DNA of 64,000 nucleotides from Armillaria gallica (GCA_037576215.1 JBANDB010000004.1:558001-622000), one strand, 5' to 3'; positions 1 through 11,715 are shown, numbered from the stretch's first letter. The notes: generated by a model from the sequence alone, not told the origin. Made by a program: numbers and translations.

Positions 1-2
1 AT

Positions 3-1289
3 GATTGGGAATTCCATACTGTTGATGTCAATTCTGCTTTCCTGAACAGTGAGCTACCACATGACCAGCCTGCTGTGTATATGAAACAGCCTGAAGGTTT
101 TGTCCTCGAAGGCCAAGAGAATAAAGTCTGGGAACTGCTAAAAGCCTTCTATGGTCTGAAACAAGATGCCCACCTCTGGTATGACAAACTTAAAAAGATC
201 ATGATCAAATTAGGGTTCAAGATCTGCATCTGTGATCCTTGCATCTTCATCTGTGTATGGTCTGGACAACTTTCCATTGTCTCCTGTCATGTTGATGATT
301 TCAGTCTCTTCTGCAATTCTGTAGCTGAAGTCAACCTACTCAAATCTGAGATATGTGAGCATGTCACTATCAAGGATGGCAGTGAAGGACATTTCCTTCT
401 TGGCATTGAAATCATTCATGACCAGAAAGCTCATACCATCTCTCTCTCCCACTGCCATTATATTGAGGACCTAGCTGAGCGCTTCCGCCTCAATACTGGT
501 AGAGATGTTTGGACTCCAATGAATCCCTCCATCAAATTGTCCAAGGATGACTGTCCAGAGACTAAAGAGGACATTGAATACATGAAGACTGTTCCCTATT
601 AATCTGCAGTTGGTGGTTTAATGTATGCTGCTGTCATGACCCACCCTGATCTGACTTTCCCCACACACAAGGTTGCGCAGTTCATGCAAAACCCTGGTAA
701 AGCTCATTGGCATGCAGTCCAGCACATCATTCGTTATGCATACACCACTTGCAATAATGTCCTTACTCTAGGGGGAGCTTCTCCAAAGCCAGGAGTCCCT
801 CCACTCTATGCATATTGTAATGCAGATTTTGCCAATGAAAAAGATCATGCTTGTTCAGTGTCTGGTTATGCCCTGTTCTATGGAAATCAAGGTGCATTTG
901 CTTGGTTAGCTAAGAAACAGACTGCCACTGCCCTCTCTACTGGTGAGGCTGAGTACTACTCAGGCACTCATGGTGGATGTGAAGTTCTTTGGATCCGCCA
1001 ATTCCTTGGTGAGATTGGGTTCAAAGAATCAGCACCAACTCCTCTCAAAATTGACAGCACTTCTGCCATCCATACTATTGAAACTCTGGATCAAGTCAGT
1101 AATCACACTAAGCATATCAATGTCACATACCACTGGATTCGTGAAGCAGTGAAGGTGGAGATCATGCAACCAGAGTATGTGCCAATAGAGGATAATGTCG
1201 CTGACATTTGTACCAAGTCTTTGATGAGACCAAAGCATGAAAAGTTCTCTCAAATGCTGGGCATGCGTCCTCACCAGGATGCAAGTTGA
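3..1289 (+). pseudogene. Ty1/Copia-type pol, C-terminal part (reverse transcriptase + RNase H), one in-frame stop
   Basis: The frame is open from the window edge, so the protein begins outside. Reverse transcriptase signatures run in order: VDVNSAFLNSEL (first catalytic Asp), then VYMKQPEGF, then LLKAFYGLKQDAHLWYDKL, then HVDDF, the Copia YVDD box with His in place of Tyr. The connection region follows (SAVGGLMYA, HPDLTF). RNase H residues follow: Asp in ADFANEKDH, Glu in STGEAEYYS, Asp in KIDSTSAI. The C-terminal box NVADICTKSL is typical of Copia. One TAA at 600-602 splits the frame right before SAVGGLMYA, where Copia proteins usually have a Gln or Arg codon, so this copy is probably dead. 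The stop at 1287-1289 runs directly into the polypurine tract. Family assignment is secure. Confidence 0.95.
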
Positions 1290-1296
1290 GGGGGAG
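1288..1296 (+). other. Polypurine tract of the Copia element
   Basis: The purine run GAGGGGGAG lies directly between the pol stop codon and the TGTTGAGG start of the LTR. This is the usual position of the plus-strand primer in Copia elements. Confidence 0.85.
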
Positions 1297-1544
1297 TGTT
1301 GAGGTACATGGTAATTACCGATACAACTATGCACCTGTAGATAGATATGTTTGTACATGTTGTTTTTCAAAGCTTCTGCAGCTGGCAGCCATGTAGCGCC
1401 GCCTGCTCTTTCTTGTTTCCTCAGTTCATCATCATTACAACTGAGGTATGTTTTGTATTCACTCATTTAATTTACCATTGCTTACTCTTGATGTAGTATC
1501 TTATTTAGACTTTATCAGAATTCTCTAGGCCCTACCAATTCACA
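1297..1544 (+). repeat. 3' LTR of the Copia element
   Basis: It starts with TGTTGAGGTACATGG right after the polypurine tract. The right border is tentative: I placed it at the CA of CCAATTCACA, giving about 248 bp with TG...CA ends. The 5' LTR lies outside the window, so the two LTRs cannot be compared. I did not find a second copy in the window. Confidence 0.7.
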
Positions 1545-2109
1545 CTATGACAGGTGCACTATGCAGTTGCCTAAGTAGAGTAGTCACTGCAAAGGGTTCC
1601 TCATTGGACAAGGGCATAGTCATCCCCTGCCCTGTCATACTGACATGGTGTGTCGAATGATGGGAATTTTTGTTCTGGTTGAATGAATTTTGGGTGCTTG
1701 TGCAGCTGTTCAATTTATTGGTGTCATCATTGGACTCAGGATGATGTGGGATTTCTTTTAGGATGTCAGAGCACATATCATGTTCCATGATGAGCATTAA
1801 GAGGGGGACAAGATGAGAGGATATTGCAAGCACAAGGTGAATGGTAGCTATGCAATTTTAAAGTTGCTATGCTCATATATCAGGTGATATGGAAACATAA
1901 AGTGTATGGCAGTTTACTAAAATCACTATTTGTCTGCTTGATTGGCCATTTCAGTGCTGAAATTCCATGCACAAGAAACAAGCTGGCATGCATGGACAAT
2001 TGTCAGGCTCCAGTTCTTATGGCTGCAAGTGCAGAAGTGAATAGAAGTGACATACAGAAAGCAAAAAATAGGTGATATAGGATGTCTCTCTTCTGCCTCC
2101 TTTGGATTA
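1545..2109. other. AT-rich intergenic stretch, no gene seen
   Basis: Open frames here are short and without recognisable motifs. No tRNA, repeat or conserved coding signal was seen. Confidence 0.6.
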
Positions 2110-3665
2110 GGGGTGCACACCATACCGTATATGGTGTACAGCCATACGACTATGATCTCAATTGGTCATGGAACTATCTGTATACTGTACCATGAGGATC
2201 ACTCACTGAAGCTGTTGGTGTCAGTATGGGTATGGTATGGCTGTTGACAGCTGTTTACAACCATATATTACAGTGTAAAATAAATAAATTTTGTGTATAA
2301 AAATAAAACAGTTACCTATCTAAAGCTTTCTTAATGGCCACACATTCATGCCATAGACAATGCTTCACAAGCACAAGGACACAAATCATATCCAGCTTGA
2401 GGCTAGCATACCTTGGAGAGATACAGTCATCACCCGGTCTGTTGTACAGGGAAATTTCTGGTGGATTTCAAAGCCTCCCTCATCCACCTTTCATCCAAAA
2501 AAGTATGTCATAATGTCAATGATATATTTAAGAGTGTACATTATAAGTTTGGGGTGATTCTATAATGATTTGATAGCGCGGTGAATTTTTTCAATGTAAG
2601 TCCAAATTTACCGGTTACCGGGACCTCTGTACACCGGCTTCCGTACGCCAAATTTGGATGACCTTTTCCCGATTTGGATTAATTTCTCACGGCTCTGGAG
2701 AGTGGTTCGGGCTCGTTTTGCCCATAGCACCACAACGAGCAGTCTCTGGCCCATGGTTCCGCAGGAGAAATATGTCCTTATAGCTAGTAGAACAATTTCA
2801 AATACCAATTTATGCTACCCAGCACCCTCACTCTTGTCTAATCCTGTATTTGTGTTTTTCCGAAATTCATATCAGTCACTATTGATTTTTTCCTGACCGA
2901 TACAAGTCTCCTTAACTTCATTCTTGTTGGTGATATGATGGCCTATATTGTACTCTGTAAGATAAAAATAAAATTGGAACCATAACATAGCAGCAAGAGA
3001 AGTTATATTCAAATGTATAAAGGAATAGTGGTGTACAAAAGACCGGGTGATGACTGTAGTGAGAAAATGTGAAAAAAGAGACCAAAATGTCAGTAAGACT
3101 GGTTGGTCATTATTATAGTGAGGCTGGCTGATGATTCAGTTCAAATAACAAACTGTGTGGTTCAGACAAGGAGTCAAGTGGGTGGAAAGAGCATTGATTA
3201 TCACTAGAGGTCCATGAGGGCAATCTGAGTACAAGGTATAATAGAACCAACTATGAGGAGTTAGTTTAGATGGGCTGAGAATTAGAGAGAATGAAAAATC
3301 CACCTTCACAACCAATATTACTTTTGAACTGGGTCAAGACTATCCAAGAATGAACCAATAGTCAGCAGCTATGACCATGTACACAAACTGACAAGGTGAG
3401 AACAGCCTAACTGTGACTTGAAAGTGAAAGAGAAAGACAGGTTGAAATGACATGCCAGAGCTATGAAACCGGAATGGTGCTATTTTATTTTTCTAAAAAT
3501 GGAGCTGTATTATGCCATTACATGGCCATCTCACAAGCACTGTGACAGCTATGGAATATCAGTATACTGTGCTGTACAGATGCCCACCAGGGTGTGTTTG
3601 GTGTCAGTCCATCTTCCATATAACGGTTACTGATAACTATACAATATGGTGATGGTGTGCAGCCC
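2110..3665. mobile_element. Putative TA-flanked non-autonomous element, interrupted by a second element
   Basis: The left end reads GGGGTGCACACCAT after TA (2108-2109). The right end, reverse-complemented, reads GGGCTGCACACCAT and is followed by TA (3666-3667). That gives 14-bp inverted ends with one mismatch and TA on both sides, as in Tc1/mariner/pogo target duplications. No transposase is visible inside. The 633-bp element at 2424-3056 sits within it, so the element without its insert would be about 0.9 kb. The short ends make this moderate evidence. Confidence 0.5.
2424..3056. mobile_element. 633-bp mariner-like non-autonomous element, TA target duplication
   Basis: Inverted ends of about 25 bp with one mismatch: the left starts TA|CAGTCATCACCCGGTCT and the right ends AGACCGGGTGATGACTG|TA. 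TA lies on both sides (2422-2423, 3057-3058). The interior has more CpG than its surroundings, mostly at 2600-2770. It holds a short minus-strand open frame (2608-2808) that ends in KPVYRGPGNR and matches no transposase domain I know. Confidence 0.75.
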
Positions 3666-5140
3666 TACTTTGGATCTGAACAATTCTGGGTCCATCTCTC
3701 CTGGAACAAGATATTATCTGAATAACATACTATTCATTGGGTGGCAGGTCCTTTCAGAGTGAAGAGGTAATTAAATGATTATTCAAACCAGAAGCATCAC
3801 CTCATGTATTAAATACATGACTTATTTTAAAAAAAGAATTTGGGATTGCTTCCGAGAGAATCAGTGATCTAGTGACCAAATCTCTGCAAAGCAAAGGGCA
3901 ATGTTCCTTACAAACTTCTCCAGCATCATGATGGAAACTGTGTAGTTTGTCCCATGAGTTCATTTTCAGAAAATATCTTATGCTGGCATGGGATGCCAGT
4001 GTATACAGACATGATTCTATACATCAAGAATTATAGCTGAATGTTTATTTACATTATATGTGAACATTGAGATTCTCATTTCCATGAACCAAAGGACAAA
4101 CACTTTCCATCAGAATACTGATACTCTGTAAAATAACATCAAGATCCATAATAGAAAGACATCTGAGGTGCACACTTCATTGATATCAAGAGTTTTCCAT
4201 TCAATATGCTGGGTATCCTCATCCAAATTTGAACAAAAAAGAATTCAGAAAAGGAAGTTTAGTCAGTGGTTCCTATACTATATTCATCTTTACAGCCACA
4301 GCATTTAGTGAAATTGTCAGCTCATCTATCTCACAACAACAGTGAAATTTTTCCTCTATTTTGAAGGAAATAAAGTTCTTTTTAGTAGAAATTTAAATTA
4401 TTCATACATAGATACTGCAATGTAAATTGAATAAATCTATTTGACTTCTCCAGGCATTAATTACATAAGCATCTCCCCTTTAGGCACAGGTGTGATTGCA
4501 GAGGTGTTATTTTGATGCAGCTCCCCTGGACCTCTTAGATACCATCAGAGTGCATGCTATCATCTATAGTCCACTGGTGCCGCTTCTCCACATCTTTTGT
4601 TGGCTCTACTCTGTATGAGTGATGACCAAGAATAAATATCCTTCTGTCTCTCTCTCTGCTGTTGAATGGGCCATTGTTTTGGCAAGCTTCTTTTGCTTGC
4701 TATTTTAGACAGCGACAAAAGGTTTGTGTTTGAGAAAATCTCAGACACAAATATCATGGGAAACACTAGCATAACAGGGTTTACATAATGATGTCATTGG
4801 CTTCTCGGTTTGCCATGTTCTGCCACATCTTGCTCTGTTTTGTTTGCTCTCCATCTCATGGTACCGATAATTGAACTTATATATCCTTGGCCTCTTATGG
4901 CCTTTTTGCATAATGCAGTGGTGGACAATGATAAGTGATACACCAGGATAAAGAATTTTTGGTGCATAATCCAATGTGGTGGCTCTTACCCTGCATTGAT
5001 AATGAGCTAGGACTCTGGATTTGATTTGAACAATGTGAAGGATAGATGGGCTGTCTGTGGCACTTGATGTATCATGACTATTTTTTGTCTCTATGGCACT
5101 GGAGAGTCAGATATACATTGTGAGTAAAGCTTGCATTATT
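3666..5140. other. AT-rich stretch, no gene recognised
   Basis: Nothing supportable was seen except a weak similarity between about 3720-3870 and 26030-26170 (shared run around TATTAAATACA and flanks), which may be two old copies of one dispersed repeat. Confidence 0.5.
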
Positions 5141-5242
5141 GCTCAAGTATCAGTTCAATCAAGAGATTAATTAGAAGCTAGAATTCAGATTTTTTGGTGC
5201 TCTAGCTTCTAATTAATCTCTTGATTGAACTGATACTTGAGC
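5141..5242. repeat. Perfect 42-bp inverted repeat with 18-bp loop
   Basis: The left arm 5141-5182 and the right arm 5201-5242 are exact reverse complements over all 42 bases, separated by 5183-5200. A transcript of either strand would form a long perfect hairpin. No target duplication marks it as an ordinary MITE. It lies just upstream of the MULE coding remains, but I cannot show that it belongs to them. Confidence 0.95.
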
Positions 5243-5606
5243 AACTAGAGCATGATGTTGCAAGAATAGACCAGTATGTCATGAATTTGTCAGAATATAG
5301 ATGGCTCTAGTCAGTAGATGTCATGGAATAAAAGGTTGAAAATGTCTCTCTTGCTTTGTATCATCTCTCTGGCTGCGCCTGCACTATCCCTATCACTCAA
5401 ATCACTAGTTATGAGTTGTGTGTCTTCCCCTACTGCCAATAGCAAAACAAAGGATTGTACTTCAACTTCCTATGGTTATAGCCCAGGCCTAAGCTTAGAT
5501 GTTGCTTTTATGCAGGCTGAAGATCTGGTTTATGAAGATATGCATACAGAAGGTATGCTTAATTCCTTGTGAGCTCAATATGTAACCTGATCCATCATAT
5601 ACAGAC

Positions 5607-6770
5607 ATGATCATCATTAATATTGAATCTTCTCCCTTGTCTACTGTGTCTGAGCTTCCGGCTCATAATGACTTATACTCTGTTTATGAGGCATCCTTAA
5701 ATGACACACCCTTTTCAGCAAGGTTCATCACCTCACTCACTGTTGATCAGTGTTTAAGTCTTTTCTTGCCCTTGGTCTTACCTCCCAACACTGTCTGCCT
5801 TGTTGGATGGTCAAAACTGTTCCATCAGCATTTTCTATCAATTTCCAGCTTCTCAGTGGATTCATTCCTTGTGGCAAAGATGTATAAACATTTCTTGGTG
5901 ACCAGGAGCAGCAGTATAAAATCAGGTTTCATGCAGTTGTTCTGGAATATAATGGTTTATTCTGTTGTCATGAAAGTATTTTGAGTTTATCTAATGTCAT
6001 ACAACATGTAGGAGATGTTTACACAGTTCACTACAGTCTGGTATAACTCTGGCATAACTGTTTTAGTCTCCAGGAGCATGTTGGACACATAAAAGTGGTA
6101 TTAAATGCTATTCAGACCTCGGGGATTCTTTCACCAGATGACTATGAGTTATTGCTCTCATGTCATGTTAATACTCCACTGCAAGGCTTTTTGTTGTTGG
6201 TGACACTCACACTCTTCATGCTTCATGAACTTTTAGGTGAGATATGGCTTGGTGAAAGTATTCTCAATATGCATGTTTACTTATTTGAGTCATTGCTCAA
6301 TGCTACATTACCAAATTCCATCCACATTTTTCCTGCTTTTATTCACCAGGAGCACAGCCTTGCTTTTGAACATCACAAGTTCACAAAACAATTCCAACTG
6401 CTATGTGATCTGCTCCTACAAAATCCTCCTACATATCTCACTTTTGTGTATAACAAGCATAGCATTCATTGGGCATCTTGTTTAATCTCACTGAAGGACT
6501 GTGTTATCTTTCATGGTGATTCTCTGGAATGGAAAGCTAACAACAATATGTGCCGTAAAGTCCAGTAGCTCTTTGGGGATGTCACTGAGATCCAGGATCA
6601 GTGGTAGGAAGATATTCTTCCTATTTCCTTGCAGTCACCAGGTAGCAGCTCTTTCAGCAATTGTATCTTTTCTTGATCATGACCTGCCTTTGTGGACTCA
6701 GAGTGAGTCACAACAGTTTCATTATGTCTGGATGAGCACAATTCTTCAAGCACATTATCAAAGTGTTTGA
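5607..6770 (+). pseudogene. Ulp1/C48 cysteine-protease-like region of the MULE (decayed)
   Basis: Two open stretches (5607-5984 and 6095-6568) carry a pattern seen in Ulp1-like proteases of transposons: a helical region with WLGESILNMHVYLFESLL, then LTFVYNKHSIHWASCLI with the catalytic His before Trp, then VIFHGDSLEW with the catalytic Asp. The Gln and Cys end of the site would follow near 6620-6690. There the signal changes frame (open stretch 6501-6770, with SFLDHDLPLWTQSESQQF), so at least one frameshift breaks it. Plant and fungal MULEs are known to carry such protease domains. That this one is part of the MULE downstream, and not a separate gene, is inferred from same-strand proximity. 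Confidence 0.6.
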
Positions 6771-6811
6771 CAGAAATGCAGCCACTTGAAGGTGCATAGC
6801 TTGGTGAGTTA

Positions 6812-9800
6812 ATGATATACTTGATGATATTGCATATAAACTCAATGCTACCCCAGTCTTTAGCAGATGAATTCACACCTAAAAATTTGGTGTCACTTGT
6901 CACAGTCCAACAACTTGGCCAGGCCCAGAAGTCTTTCCCCACACCTAACAGCCATGATTCATTCTTTGATGCTTCTATGCCTGTAGCTAAAGATCTCATA
7001 CTGAAGAATGCTAACAAACTTCTTGCTGATGATGAGAATTATGGATCAGACATGGATTCAGAGCCAGATTCAGACATAGCTTTTGATGACAACCTATCCA
7101 CGCCATCAAAGCAGACTTCCTTGTCCAGATCTTCCCATTCATTACCAAAATACACCCCTACTGTACCTTGTTCAGAGAGCAGATCACCATCTAAACCAAC
7201 AAGTGTGCCTTTAGATCCACAGCAGCCACTGCAGGCAATGATGTTCAATACACTTGAGGTAGAACTGCATTATGTCTATTCCTATGAACAGTAACATGGA
7301 TATGTCTGGAAGAAGGCTGAAAGTGTTCATGACCATACTACAGGTAAGCTTATATCAATATCATTTTTATTCCATTCTCATTTGTTTTAGGAGTCATTAA
7401 GCAACTTCAAATTCAATGCAACTATCATGGAAGCCCTTGGTCTTCTTATAAAGATAGCATTGATTCTTCAGACTTCTGAAAAGGCAAAAGTAAATGTACA
7501 GGATGCTCTACTTGTGTCAACATCCAATGCTCTGCAGAATTAGGTACATTCCACTTCACATCTGTTGACCTCATCCATAATCATCCAACCACCCATAACA
7601 ACAACCTTTCCATCTACAACCCTCCATCAGAAGCTCAGAAAGAGATGGTACAAACTCTGGTACCACTCAAAACATTCACTTGCCCTGACATTGCAACACT
7701 TCTTCTTTCATGTTTCCCTGATCATCAATTATCACTTCAAATCTTATGAATCTCTCTTGCCATGAAGCTTGTAATGCTGTAGAAAACCTTGGTGGAGACA
7801 TGGTTGCCGTTGTTCAGAGATTGACCAAGTTAAAAGCAGCCAATGATTGCTGAGTAGTATATTTTGAGATCAACACTGTTACAAAAGAGTTTCGTCAACT
7901 ATTCTTTATAACACCAACACAGGTGGAATTGGGTTGACAATTTGACAATGTTGTTATCAATGATGTTGCTCTGCAACGAAATCAGGATAATCTTCCATTG
8001 AATATTTTTATCTGCATTGGCCACTTTTTCTCAACACAAAACCTTATGTATTCACTGCATGCAAGTGAGACATCAGAAGAGCATGAGTGGGCTCTAAATC
8101 ATCTTTTCTCCATGCTTCCATCCCATTCTGACCAATCATTCTTTTCAGACTATGATAGTGGTCTTCTCTCAGCAGTATCTCATCATCCTCTAACCAAGAT
8201 CACATTTCATGGACAATATCTCCATCATCTTGATGGCAATATTATTACACATGTCACACCAGTGCTTGGTCCTCTTCTTCAGCCATTCTGTGAGGCATTT
8301 TGGAGTATGTATTATATAATATCACCAGAGGCATTTGAAGTTGCCTGGCAACAGCTTCTAGCTGATTATCCAGGAGTAGCATCCTACCTTGACCATGAGT
8401 CATGGCTTAATTGTGAACAATGGGCATGGTACTCAATATCTATATGATTTACATGTGGTGTCTATACATCAGGTCATGTGGAGAGTGAAAATAGAGTTAA
8501 CAAGGGTGCTGGTGATATCAAAACAATACTCTTTAATCTTGTCACAGAGCTTATCAAGATAACAGAGAGTCAAGATGACAAGGAAATCCTATGCATTTGA
8601 CAGGTATGTATATACATGCTATCAGAGCATTTTAAATAGCTCACAATCAATTCAGACAACACAAGCACAACACTCTTTGGCTACAGATGCATTATTTGCA
8701 GAACCATTGAATTTGATTTGGGGAAACTGTGTCTCCTATGCTGTTCATCATACAAAGAAATGGAGCATTCCATGTTCTACAATGTTGAACAGGTACCTCT
8801 TCCAGCAGGTCATACACATTGGGTTGGTGATCTGCTGTATGGCTCATACTATAACATGTACTGATAGCTTCATAGGATGCCCTTGTTGTTCCGAACATAC
8901 CTGAGGTACTCTCTCTGGTACATCATGCCCTAGCAGAAGATGAAGTGACTCATCTCATCAATGCATCAGAGGTGAATGATGTTCACTGGAAGTAAGAAGT
9001 CCATAGTAGCTAATTATGTACTATCTTTCACAGAATCTTCTCAATATGTTCGAAGATGATGACATCAAGCTGTCTACAAAATACCTTCTCCATCTTATTA
9101 CTACACACAGATGGTTATGCTCAGGGTTATTCAAGATTGCCTACTATGCATCTGAGTCCATCCATTTTATTGCTGTCCTTGACACAGGGCATACCCTTTG
9201 TGATTGCATGATGGGAATAAACCTAGGAATCCCATGCCACTACTACTATGCACTTCTTCACTACTCCTGGCTGACTGGAGAACAAGGCTCATCAGCTGTT
9301 GTATTCCATCTTGGCCTATTCAACTGAAGGTATTTCTCTATCAGTTTCAATTTTGAATACACCTGCTCATAATGCACAAGATGGCTTGCAAATTGTGACC
9401 TTGATATCACCAAGCTATCATCTGTCACCATAGGAAAAGTCACACTGGATAGCTCACTGTCCATTGATCCAATCATTCCCTTGGCACTTCCCCTCTTTTA
9501 TGATCACCATATAACACCACCTCCCATAACTCGCACTTTTCCTCCCAAGCTCATTCACCAACAAGCTGTAGCTAAGTTTAAGGATCTTCTCTGACATGTA
9601 CAGACTGAAGAGGATCTGTCAAAGCTAAAGCAAGATATGGAAGAGCTTGAGTGCATCTTCAATATTTTATATTTATAGATGTGGTGATCTGATAGCACCA
9701 TGCATTACTAGGGTGCATTGCAATGCAGAGGCTAGTCCAACAATCTTACCCCCTTGGCCTGTTCATGCAAAAGGCCAGCTTAGAAAGGCTAGACTTACTG

Positions 9801-9968
9801 CAGCTCATGAAGATCAACCTTCCTCAAAGTGTGTTCAACTCAATAACTCTGATAGCAATGAACATAGACTCAGAGGGGATGGACCTGGTCAGCATAAATA
9901 TTGTAAATGCACAGGAAGAGGTCATTATACTACAACTTGTGGAAGAGGTAAGTAGCCTTAATTGCTGA
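6812..9968 (+). pseudogene. Mutator-like (MULE) transposase, decayed by stops and frameshifts
   Basis: Parts appear in order. An acidic Ser/Pro-rich N-terminal segment (6812-7294; SDMDSEPDSD) comes first. A FAR1/WRKY-GCM1-like zinc finger follows at about 7390-7590, ending FHFTSVDLIHNHPTTH. The MULE transposase core at 7860-8560 has VVYFEINTVTKEFRQLFFI, then NVVINDVALQRNQDNLPLNI, HASETSEEHEWALNHLF and VYTSGHVESENRVNKG. A SWIM-type finger lies at 9180-9260 (GHTLCDCMMGINLGIPCHYY). A C-terminal zinc-knuckle-like motif is at 9895-9945 (YCKCTGRGHYTTTC). A likely intron is 7344-7390. In-frame stops within the core are mostly TGA. Spacing in the last two fingers is off by one residue from the usual CxCx(n)CxH and CX2CX4HX4C. 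The family is well supported; the copy is dead. Confidence 0.8.
7344..7390 (+). other. Probable spliceosomal intron in the MULE transposase
   Basis: GTAAGC donor, pyrimidine-rich tail and TTTTAG acceptor, 47 bp long. It lies just before the WRKY/FAR1-like zinc finger. The length fits basidiomycete introns elsewhere in the window. Confidence 0.55.
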
Positions 9969-10406
9969 GATCCATTGTAGCACAATTGTCACAACAACAT
10001 TCTGTTATGTACCAATTCATTAAACAATGGATCATGCTGAAAGACTGTTTCAACCTATGATCTAGTACAAAGGTTGATGGCCTACCCAATAGATATAGCT
10101 AAACCACAATGGCACCTTGGTACCCTGAACTCCCTGGCAGGGCAGGTGATTTGTAATGGTGCTCCTGGAGGAGCCAAATAGATACAGCCATGTAAATTTA
10201 CATTCAGCTGAAATTTAATCATGAAACCAGTCAAAACCTCCACCAGGAGGCATGGCACCCATGATATATTCTGCAGGCTAAAATACAGAGTGTTTGATGC
10301 TGTCCTGCATTTCATAATATTTTCAGATGCCATAATCTGTCTGAGAGACTTAGAGACTATTAGAAGACCAATATTCAGACTTATGATGAGTATGCTATCT
10401 TAATTA
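9969..10406. other. Gap between MULE coding remains and a MITE, no gene recognised
   Basis: Only short open frames. The 3' terminal repeat of the MULE should be near here, but I could not pair it with a 5' end. Confidence 0.45.
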
Positions 10407-10669
10407 CACTGCATGGAGAATCCAATATTTTAGCTTAAAATATTGGATTCTATAACTATTTATTTTCTCAATATACTGGACTGAAATATTGAAACAATAT
10501 TTTTAATATATTTGTGATATTTGAGAAATTTCCAATATTTTTTCAATAAACAAGAATATTGAAATAATATTCAAAGTAATCTTTTAATATTCCAGCATGG
10601 AACTTGGAAAAAACAAATAGTTATAGAATTCAATATTTTAAACTAAAATATTAGATTCTCCATGCAGTA
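10407..10669. mobile_element. 263-bp AT-rich MITE with long, self-palindromic terminal inverted repeats
   Basis: The first and last roughly 52 bp are inverted copies with a few mismatches. Both contain CTGCATGGAGAATC, then an AATATTTTA...TAAAATATT stretch, then GAATTCTATAACTATTT or its close variant. Each arm is itself nearly palindromic. A 3-bp TTA flanks both sides (10404-10406, 10670-10672), which would fit PIF/Harbinger-type insertion, but so short a duplication is weak evidence. No coding capacity. Confidence 0.8.
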
Positions 10670-11715
10670 TTATTGGAAGAGTTGGATGTATTCTCATTAA
10701 TACTTTCCCTTGAAACTGAAGGCTTCAAATTCATAATCCTGGACCAATGGAAGCAGTGAATGCAGGTGGCTCTGAGGACTACTAGGGTGGTCAGACGTGA
10801 GCAAAATAAGAGCAATTATTAGAGGAAACTAATAAGAGACCATCCTAAGTATATCACTTATTTTTCTGTTAGCGTTGATGTAAACAGGGCAAGAGAGAGA
10901 AGACAATGACCGTTGATGAGCCAAATGGCAGTTAACTGTCAGACCAGATCAGACCAATGGCAGTTAACTGCCTGATGTCTATTTCTCACCAGTGAGGAAA
11001 TAAATTCTGATAAGATCTCTCAAGTATTATAATCATGTATTAGATATAAAGTACTGATTATTGAGGCCTAAATCTACAAATTGAGCCTGGGAGCAGCTAA
11101 CGAACTTGCATTCCCTATAAGGAAGTGGCAGTTAACTGCTCAGCATGGGACGGCATGACAATTAACTAGCCATGGGAACCTGGTGGATTGATTGGTAAAC
11201 CATATCAAGACCAGGGTTTATCAGCACTTTCAGTTTGGACGGAGATCAAAATGCCTTGTAAGCAAGTAGTGAGAAGTCGACACACACTACGTGAAGTCAG
11301 ATTTGTCATGAACGCACAAGAGACAAGGCTCGGTATTTTGGTAGGATTGAATTGATCTAAGCAGAAAAAGTGAGAGCCTAGTAAGATGAGTAAAAGCAGA
11401 GGGTGGGAACATACAGATCTATGCGGAACTACCACACCATCACGAGAGCAAGGAGAGAACATGCCAATGAATCAGCTCTTGCAGATGCCAACCTCGAAAG
11501 GAGAATGTTACCTCATAGCCAAGCCTGACACTGCAACGAGGATCAATAGGGGTCTGTGACCCAGAGTAGGTTTGAATTTTTGAGTTCATGAATTTAGATC
11601 GGTCACCAGTTACCTCTGAGTGTAGGAGTGAGTAAGATACATCACAACGAGGATGTGCAAAGGCAAAAGTCGTGCCATGGTCAAATCGGATCAGGCCAGC
11701 TATGTGCATCAGGTA
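10670..11715. other. Gene-free stretch with three copies of a 10-bp palindrome
   Basis: The palindrome CAGTTAACTG occurs at 10929-10938, 10961-10970 and 11129-11138, each preceded by TGG. The first two sit in a 32-bp direct repeat. No convincing coding region was recognised. Base composition shifts here from CpG-poor to CpG-richer, at about 11.2 kb. Confidence 0.5.

Noticed and set aside
1029..1466. Minus-strand 145-residue frame over the Copia RNase H and LTR
   Set aside because: Shadow of the pol frame; no motif and it crosses the pol/LTR border.
3720..3870. Similarity to 26030-26170 as a transposase fragment
   Set aside because: Only short shared runs. Neither copy translates into a recognisable domain, so it is noted just as a possible old repeat.
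5141..5242. The 42-bp palindrome as the terminal repeat of the MULE
   Set aside because: Both arms lie next to each other on one side of the coding region. A MULE end would need its partner beyond 9.97 kb, and I found none.
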